Below, one piece after another: positions 57,405 through 64,000 of a stretch of 64,000 nt of DNA (its first letter is position 1; every line of letters begins with the position of its first letter). The DNA is from Apodemus sylvaticus (Eukaryota > Chordata > Mammalia > Rodentia > Muridae). The DNA lies in NCBI RefSeq assembly GCF_947179515.1, contig NC_067473.1, forward strand, positions 105,619,282 through 105,683,281. Reading direction: 5' to 3'. The translations under genes and the position numbers were made by a program. The notes under the pieces were generated by a model. The model ran no database searches. It was not told the DNA's origin and saw only the letters and a program-made list of their open reading frames with translations.

Positions 57405-57545
57405 TTCTTTGTTCCTTCCCAGTGCTGGGGATACAAACTCATGTATCACCAAATATGGCCAATTTTTTATGGATAATGGTAATTAAACACATAACCACGA
57501 GCTTATGTAGTAAGCACTTCATATTCTGAGCTATCTTTTGTCCCT
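57405..57545 (-). repeat. Possible old B1/B4-like SINE remnant
   Basis: 'cagtgctggggatacaaact', 'catgtatcaccaaatatggc' and a following 'aagcacttcatattctgagc' resemble an antisense B1-ID composite (B4). Low similarity. Confidence 0.4.
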
Positions 57546-58394
57546 TGATTGTCAAGTTTCTTTGACAATAAACACCTGGAAATCTAGAGCACCTAAGAAC
57601 AAACACACATTTGAATCCTAAACCATCTAAAGATATTGTGAGCTCATTAGTCATGGCACTTTAGAGAGAGAACAAACTGACCCAAAGTACAGGAGGCTGA
57701 AGAATCTAAATCTTCCCATTTTCATGCGACTTTTAAACCCCTGTGGCAGAAAATGCTCCCTTCGAACTTCAAGAGATGTGGTTCTGTAGAATGTTAATAA
57801 CTACAGCCAAGCTGAATTGCCAAATAGAAAATGACAAGCTATATCTGAATATTCCCTCTCCTTATGAATACATTTTCTTCTTCCTCTCCAGCAACAAAGA
57901 CTCTTGTGATAAATGACTCTGTGATGTACATTAGCACCCGAACATTAAATTATGCTTCTTACTGCAGGACTTATCATTCACAGAACATATAGCATACCCA
58001 GAAGGTCCTTCCAGTGAGCAATACTGCTTGCTAGTGCTGAACCAATTTTAAATCTCTCTAGACTAGCAAGGAAATTACTTGTTCACCTGATTGTTTTATT
58101 CAACTAATGATTTTGCAATTCCACATTCAATTGAATAATTGTACAAGAGAGATGTTGAAGGCCCATCTTTTCCAGATTAGAATAATTTACAAATGGAGTT
58201 TTTCTATTCCATTAAGCAATGCCACCTTTTAATGAGACATAAGCACAAGGCAGACACAATGATATGTAACAAACTGGAGAATGAAAATACAATTTGAGCT
58301 GGCAGACATGTAAGTGGGATAGCTGATAGGGAAAGGGATTTATCACTAGGGAAGAAGATTCCTGGGAGAAACTCTGGTATAGTTAGAAAATGTG
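57546..58394. other. Unclassified, apparently non-repetitive sequence
   Basis: No gene that I can support. A pyrimidine tract plus AG at about 57872-57891 resembles a splice acceptor, but no frame or donor supports an exon. Confidence 0.35.
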
Positions 58395-58620
58395 TATGAA
58401 CACACAAAGACCAAAATGCACACTCACATATACACACACAAGCACACACACTCATACTCATGAAAATAAACATGGATATTCATGCATATTTACAAATATG
58501 CATATACACACAAATATAACGGCAGAAGCACAAGCACATATACATATACACATACAGATGCATGTATACATGCAGTTACACACAAGCACAGCTGTATTTA
58601 CATTTACATATTAATAAATA
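58395..58620. repeat. Interrupted (CA)n/(CATA)n low-complexity tract
   Basis: CA- and ACAT-rich sequence with many interruptions. Confidence 0.75.
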
Positions 58621-58685
58621 AATGAAAATCAGGATAACTAATGTGTTCTACATCTCATATGCCTACATAAGAAAGCTGAGAATGA

Positions 58686-58985
58686 GCTTGTTTCTCTTCT
58701 TTTTTTTTATTCGATATAATTTATTTACATTTCAAATGATTTCCCCTTTTCTAGCCCCCCACTCCCCGAAAGTCCCTTAAGTCCCCTTCTCTTTCCCTGT
58801 CCTCCCACCCACCCCTTCCCACTTCCCTGTTCTGGTTTTGCTGAATACTGTTTCACTGAGTCTCTCCAGAACCAGGGGCCAGTCCTCCTTTCTCCTTGTA
58901 CCTCATTTGATGTGTGGATTATGTTTTGGGTATTCCAGTTTTCTAGGTTAATAACCACTTATTAGTGAGTGCTTGTTTCTCTTCT
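58686..58985 (-). mobile_element. Short L1 3' insertion with 15-bp target-site duplication
   Basis: The body (58701-58970) is reverse-complement L1 3' UTR plus the last ORF2 codons. It starts with T9 and 'attcgatataatttatttac', the same type as the L1 at 34-41 kb. It is flanked by gcttgtttctcttct at 58686-58700 and 58971-58985. Only ~270 bp were copied, so 5' truncation is extreme. Confidence 0.95.
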
Positions 58986-60004
58986 AATAGATATTGAGCC
59001 CACTTCACAGAGAATGAGTGAATAATATTCTTGAAATATAAAAGAGAAAGTCATTTTTGTTTTTGTTGTGGCTATTGTGACTGTTGTTGGCCTTTCTTCA
59101 TGTTCATGTCCCAAGTATGTTCTTGTGCTTTAGACACAAGGTCACAGTTTAATCTGACATTTTGGTGCTAGCTGTAAAGACCCCATTGGATGCCAGATGG
59201 AGAGACAAGTTTTCTCTCCTGAGGGTGCCCGGCTACAGGCTGTAGGTTACTTATTTTTGTTTTCTTTTTTAGTTAAATTGTGAAATGAGAATTAGATGAA
59301 ACATGCTATTTCCTTAAATAACAGCACTTAACTTCATAACAACCTGAATGTAAGTGTGTAATAGCCTTAATATAAATGGATCAACAAAATAAATAAGAAA
59401 AACAAGAAATTGCATTATTTAATCAAATGGTTACTACTTTATGATATTATTATTCATATAAATGTAAGTTTCTCATAAAGGTATATTTTAATTATTTGCT
59501 TTTCATCCATATTAAATAACTAGATATTAGAATTTTCTATATTGAGCTTCATACTGTGACATAATATAGAATCTTTAAGTACATAGTAATACCATTTTAT
59601 TGCATATAAGGATATGCTACTGGTATCTCAGACTAGTGATTTATACCCTGCAGTTTTGGAGTACAGGAATATGGGAACAGTTCTGTGACATACAATTTTC
59701 CAACTCTACTTCATCTAGAACAGATTTTTATGTACTAAACAGAGACTGACCATTAAATGCAAGAAATAATTCTAAGTAAATCCTCTCAATTCCCAATAAA
59801 ACGCCATGGTCTATTCATTCTTCTAGTATCTGTATTGATGACATGAAGGAAGACTGCAAGATATAAAAGCAAAATATCTAATTATCTTGTAACTCATTTA
59901 TCTTTGCTGGGAGCCTTTCCAAAACAGTTCAGTTGGAGAAGTCTACTGTCTTTGAATAGGAGCAATGGAAAAGTTGTGAGAAAGGTGTTGATTGTAAGAG
60001 CCTG
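58986..60004. other. Unclassified AT-rich sequence
   Basis: No gene or named repeat. Confidence 0.35.
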
Positions 60005-60260
60005 AGAATCAGAAAGTCTGCTTTGAAATTGTGTCTCCTAGAAAAGAAAGGGAACTATAGCCAAGAGACACACATAATCAGACTGCCTAAACAAGGGCTT
60101 AACAATGACAATCACAAAAGACATGCTTAAGTGGAAGCAGGAACTCTCATGGGCTCCCAACTTGAGACAAAGAAATACAAATAAGGAATGACTAAGTAGA
60201 AAGGACAAAGTATTTCTAAGTACAAAGGACAAAGGACCCCAGGACTGATCCTCCTTAGTG
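60005..60260 (+). repeat. Old L1 (Lx-like) 3' UTR fragment
   Basis: 'attgtgtctcctagaaaaga', 'cagactgcctaaacaaggg', 'cttaacaatgacaatcac' and 'agacatgcttaagtggaagc' follow the old L1 3' UTR order. This is the clearest of the three copies in the window. Confidence 0.75.
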
Positions 60261-60334
60261 CTATCCAGTAAAACTTGTCAGACCTGAAATCCTAATATGG
60301 AGAAGCAACACTAAGCAGACACAACAGGGTTTAA

Positions 60335-60336
<2 letters not shown>

Positions 60337-60383
<47 letters not shown>

Positions 60384-60388
60384 GCGCG
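60337..60388. repeat. (TG)n microsatellite ending in (CG)-containing units
   Basis: About 21 TG units followed by TGCGTGTGCGCGC, an alternating purine-pyrimidine tract of Z-DNA type. Confidence 0.95.
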
Positions 60389-60554
60389 CACTAACAGACA
60401 ATGAGGAAAAGACCACTAATTTGATTCTGATTGGTAAACAAAACCGGGATTTGAAGAGAAATCAAAGTAAAGCTGGACTTAGAGGAGCAAAGAGGAAAAT
60501 AGAGTAATTACCTTTTAATTAGAATTAAAAAGAGAAAATACAAATAAATAATTT

Positions 60555-60975
60555 TTCTAGTCATTTATTCTTCTTTCAAACAATACATTCTGACCCAGGT
60601 TTTTGTCCCTCTACTCCTCCCATCTCCCACCCCTCTCTTCCTCCATAGATCTCTACTCATCTGTCTCCCTTCAGAAAAGAACAGGATTTCCAGATTTTAT
60701 CCATCAAGCATGGCTTAACCAGATTCAGTAAGACCAGACAGTAACCTGATTAACAAGCTGGTTTAGCCAACACAGCAGAAGGAAAAGGGTCCCCGGAACT
60801 GGAAAAAGAGTGAGAGAAACATAGTCTTACTACCACCCTGAAGAGTCCCATAAATAAACAACTGAACACATTAGCAAGGGACCTAACTCAGACTCATGGA
60901 GGACCCATAATTGCTGCTGTCGTCTCTGTGAGCTCTTATGATGCCTGCTTAGTTGAATCTGTAAGCTGTGAGGGC
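60555..60975 (-). repeat. Old antisense L1 (Lx-like) 3' region
   Basis: Plus-strand 'caaacaatacattctgaccc', a C/T-rich block, 'cccttcagaaaagaacagg', 'aagcatggcttaaccagatt', 'ggaaaagggtcc' and 'gtctctgtgagctcttatga' follow the reverse complement of an old mouse L1 3' region over about 420 bp. It lies in the opposite orientation to the fragment at 60.0-60.3 kb. Confidence 0.75.
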
Positions 60976-62819
60976 ACAAATAAGTCCTTTAAAAAGAAGA
61001 GAAAAAGAAATCCTGTTACATCTGAGTTGTGGATGTTTACCGATTTTCACAAAACCACTGCAGAGTATACTTTGAAGCAATGGGCTAGAGGTCTTCCTCA
61101 GAGATGTGGCACAGGTACCTGATAATGGACCAATGCCATGCTGTAGCCAGGGCCTGAGAATCAGTGCAGAGAAAGATGTGCTAACCTGTAGAGTAAACAA
61201 GAGGTTATACAGTGAATGTGTACCAAGACACCAAGTGCTCTGACTGAGAAATTAAACATAGTACTGCATCTCAGTGTCTCATCTCTATAATGGGAGTTTT
61301 TATTGTGAGCCAAACTAAAAAAGACTAACTGTGATAATTACTTAATGAATTCAAGACAGGCTGCACTGGTTGCTCTTCTGAACTGAAAATAGAAAAAATA
61401 TTTTTCATTGCAGCTTTTGGGTGAGGAAATTTTGGAGAGGCATTATCACAGAGTCTTTGAAATCAGCATCCCCTAAGATGTCAGCGACATATATGAGACA
61501 CTCAGTTTCTTCTGTATGGTTCTCAGAATCAAGACGTCTTAAAGAAAATCATTTAACAGTCAATAAAGGGTCTAGCGATTTTTCATATTGAATCTGCATG
61601 TGCATATTTCAAAGCGCTTCTCTGTATACTTTGATTATTGAAATAAGATAATTTCTGATATTTAGAATTTATTCAGTTACTTAATGAATTCCTGCAGGAT
61701 TCATTTCCAAAACATGTAATTTGTGAAATGTTAAAGCCTATTTCATTTATCTCAGAAAAGGAAGCACCCTGGACCAGCAATTGCATATGCACATCGGAAA
61801 TGTCACAAAGGGGGAACATTTTCCTGTAATGCATCAAATTTCTGTTTAGATTGAAAGTGATAAAGAGGGCTAGGCAAAATAATAGATGGCATGTCTCATT
61901 CCTAATGCTTTTAGATTCTAAAAATCCCCAAAGCCATCTGTTATCTATATGTCAGGATGTTGCAAGTGACAGACATTTTTCTTTTCTATTTGAAAAGAAA
62001 CTGATCAGAGTGTCAAGCAGAGTTCATTTAAAAGCAGACAGGGATTTTAATAGTGCCCCTATTGAAAAACAACTGTTTTAGCACTTTTGGTATTTGTGGG
62101 TTCAGATGTAATGTTCCAATGTCTATCTGCCCATAGAATTTACCAAGCAAGGGTAATGGTTCCCAGTTAGATGGAAACAACCAGAAAGTGCATAGGCAAG
62201 GTAAGGTGAGAAGTGAATCTAATTTTTGGATAAACCTAGAATACTAAGACTATTTCCCCTGGGACCTTAAACAAATGAGGAAACAATCTATTCACATTTC
62301 TTTCAGTTAAAGTATGTATAGCCTGTGCATCCGTTGCATGCCTCATGCCCACAGAGGCTAGCAGAGTGCATCAGGTCCCCGAGAACTGAGATACAGGGAG
62401 TTGCCAGCTGCCTTGCCTTGCAACTTTATGTTGATTCGAGTAGAACCTTCTCTCGCATTTATTGATGTGCTTACCCACATATTTGACTCAAGTTTCTCTT
62501 TCTTAAGTGAGTCCATATTTGTAATTATAGTCATTCTAAAATCATTATCAAAGTCCTTGATGATGGGAATATACAAATACAGAAAAAAAAGGCGCTTTCT
62601 TTTTATTAAAGTAGGACTGATATGTTCAGGTGGGTTAAGCTGTCAGAAAAAGGTTTCAAGGACTTAAGAAGGTGATTCTTTTTTGTTTTCTCTATATTAC
62701 TACCATGTAAATGCAGAACACAACTCTGCTCTTGATCACAAAGTGAGAAAGCGAGTAGCACTGCCATATCTATAGGCAGTGTAAATATCTCAGATGGAAG
62801 ATCCTATTTAGATTTACAT
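60976..62819. other. Apparently non-repetitive sequence
   Basis: No SINE, L1 or LTR signature seen in this 1.8 kb and no supported exon. It is the longest stretch in the right third with little low-complexity sequence. Confidence 0.4.
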
Positions 62820-62935
62820 TCTACAATTTCCTTCCCCTGTTGACTCCTTCCTTCTTTTCCTACCTCTCTCCTTCATCCCCCTTTTCTTCTTTCTTTTACC
62901 CCTTTATTTCTTTTATATTCATTTTTTTCCTGAGG
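62820..62935. repeat. Pyrimidine-rich low-complexity tract
   Basis: About 115 bp dominated by C and T ('ccttccttcttttcctacct'). Confidence 0.8.
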
Positions 62936-62989
62936 CAGAAATTCAAGTAGCTCATCCTGCCTTCAAAAGAAGTACTTAATTGAAGACAA

Positions 62990-63152
62990 TTGAAGGACTT
63001 AATTATATTCTTGATCTGCCTTTTCCTACTCTCCTAGTTGTTCAAGTTACTGGCATATATTACATTATTTTATGTAGTGTCAAGGACAAAACCAGGCCAT
63101 TGTTCACATAGGGCAAGCACTCTATGAATTGAGCTATATGCTTCTATAATAT
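62990..63152 (-). repeat. B4/ID-type SINE remnant
   Basis: Antisense ID part is clear: 'gggcaagcactctatgaatt' followed by 'gagctatatgctt'. To its left lies 'caagttactggcatatatta', consistent with the B1-derived half of B4. Confidence 0.65.
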
Positions 63153-63154
63153 GC

Positions 63155-63282
63155 TTTTTTGTTGTGTTTTTATGACATAGTCTCTCACAGTGTACCTCAG
63201 GCTGCTTGGGAATTTTCAGGTTGACCAAGCTAGTCTCAACCCAAGAGATCCACCTACCTGCCTCGTGAGAGCTGGATTTGGA
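63155..63282 (-). repeat. B1 SINE
   Basis: Reverse-complement B1 blocks in order: 'gacatagtctctcacagtgt', 'acctcaggctgcttggga', 'gaccaagctagtctcaaccc' and 'agagatccacctacctgcct'. Moderately diverged, immediately adjacent to the B4/ID remnant. Confidence 0.8.
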
Positions 63283-64000
63283 AGGTTTTAAGATATATTC
63301 ATCTACCTAAAATTTCCCAGAATTTCCAAAAATTATCTTTTATGCCAGAATTTGAGTAAAATAATTTCTCTTTTGTTGTTTTAACCTTGGCTTTGTGTGT
63401 ATGTTGTATATTTTCATGTAGAGGTGGGACACTTAGAGTTGTACAGGGAGGATGCAGAGAGGAAGGAACAATCACCAGAACTCCAGGTAGAAGGAAGGGA
63501 TTCAGGAGTACCAGGAGATGAAGTCTAACAGCCATGTGAGATTTCAGGGGGGTGGCTACTGACCCCTTCCCTAATTGGATCTAAAGTAGCAAGAGAAGCT
63601 TTAGAAGTATCAAATCTTTGAGGTAGTCAAGGCATTTAGAAGATCAACTAATATGTGTGTGTTTCATTAGCAGATCCCAAAATAGTTCCTAGGCAGGTGC
63701 ACACATGCAATCCGAAGGGAGCTAAAGTGGTATAGAAAAAAACTTTAGCAGCACTTGACTTGGAAGTATGCAGGAGACCATAAAAAAGATCCTAGCATCA
63801 AAGGACCCTAATGCTATTACCCCAACCTTTTCCCTCAGAAGACCATTATTTCAAGAGACTCCTGCTTCAAACTTCAAGAGGATAAATGGTACACAGAGAA
63901 GTCCAAAGAATCTGAAAAATCTAGACTTGCTGGATTTTCCCCTTTCAGTGTATAGCCATTATTAGATGAAGTATTTTTCTCTCAGTTATGTTAATACAAC
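63283..64000. other. Unclassified sequence
   Basis: No gene or named repeat seen up to the window end. Confidence 0.35.

Noticed and set aside
57872..57960. Possible splice acceptor (pyrimidine tract then AG)
   Set aside because: No supporting open frame, donor site or neighbouring exon could be identified.

Overview
The window reads as mouse genomic DNA (Mus musculus or a very close relative). It is AT-rich and carries B1, B2/B3 and B4/ID-type SINEs, mouse-type LINE-1 (L1) elements at several ages, a MaLR-type LTR retroelement and many long CA/GA/TA microsatellites. I find no host protein-coding gene, tRNA or rRNA gene that I can support. The only long coding frames are L1 ORF1 and ORF2. 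One unexplained 82-codon frame at 3664-3912 (minus) is worth a protein search.

Layout. From 1 to about 28 kb: mostly unclassified AT-rich sequence with old SINEs, microsatellites and L1 3' fragments (2.3, 12.7-13.3, 16.3-16.8, 19.0-19.3 and 25.7 kb). From 27.9 to 50.0 kb: a dense stack of nested retroelements. In order these are an unnamed dispersed repeat; a 5'-inverted ('twin-primed') L1 (28.9-31.4); an old antisense L1 (31.4-32.3) interrupted by a MaLR element with both LTRs (32.3-34.3); a near-complete sense L1 inserted at the very end of the MaLR 3' LTR (34.29-40.94, 18-19 bp target-site duplication); an antisense L1 with a 1.4-kb internal deletion (41.0-45.5); the other end of the old antisense L1 (45.5-46.06); a younger 5'-truncated antisense L1 (46.88-48.96); and another old antisense L1 (48.96-50.05). 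From 50 to 64 kb: more unclassified sequence, a dispersed repeat (51.3-52.1), further L1 fragments of several ages, simple repeats and a few SINEs.

How the parts work together. The notable unit is the L1 at 34.29-40.94 kb. It has a CpG-rich 5' UTR with about three diverged ~195-bp monomers and a YY1-type motif, an uninterrupted 423-codon ORF1, and an ORF2 whose endonuclease, reverse transcriptase and Cys-rich motifs are all visible. Its frame is broken by a +1 and a compensating -1 change near the 3' end. It ends in a G-rich 3' UTR, a poly(A) tail and a target-site duplication. ORF1 would supply the RNA-binding chaperone, and ORF2 the nicking and reverse-transcribing enzyme, for the element's own RNA. 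The shorter L1 copies and the SINEs are products of such machinery. Several L1 copies lie in opposite orientation within about 20 kb, forming long imperfect inverted repeats.

Limits. Repeat family names rest on recall of consensus sequences, not a database search. Boundaries without a stated target-site duplication are approximate to some tens of bases. I saw no previously undescribed biological system here.
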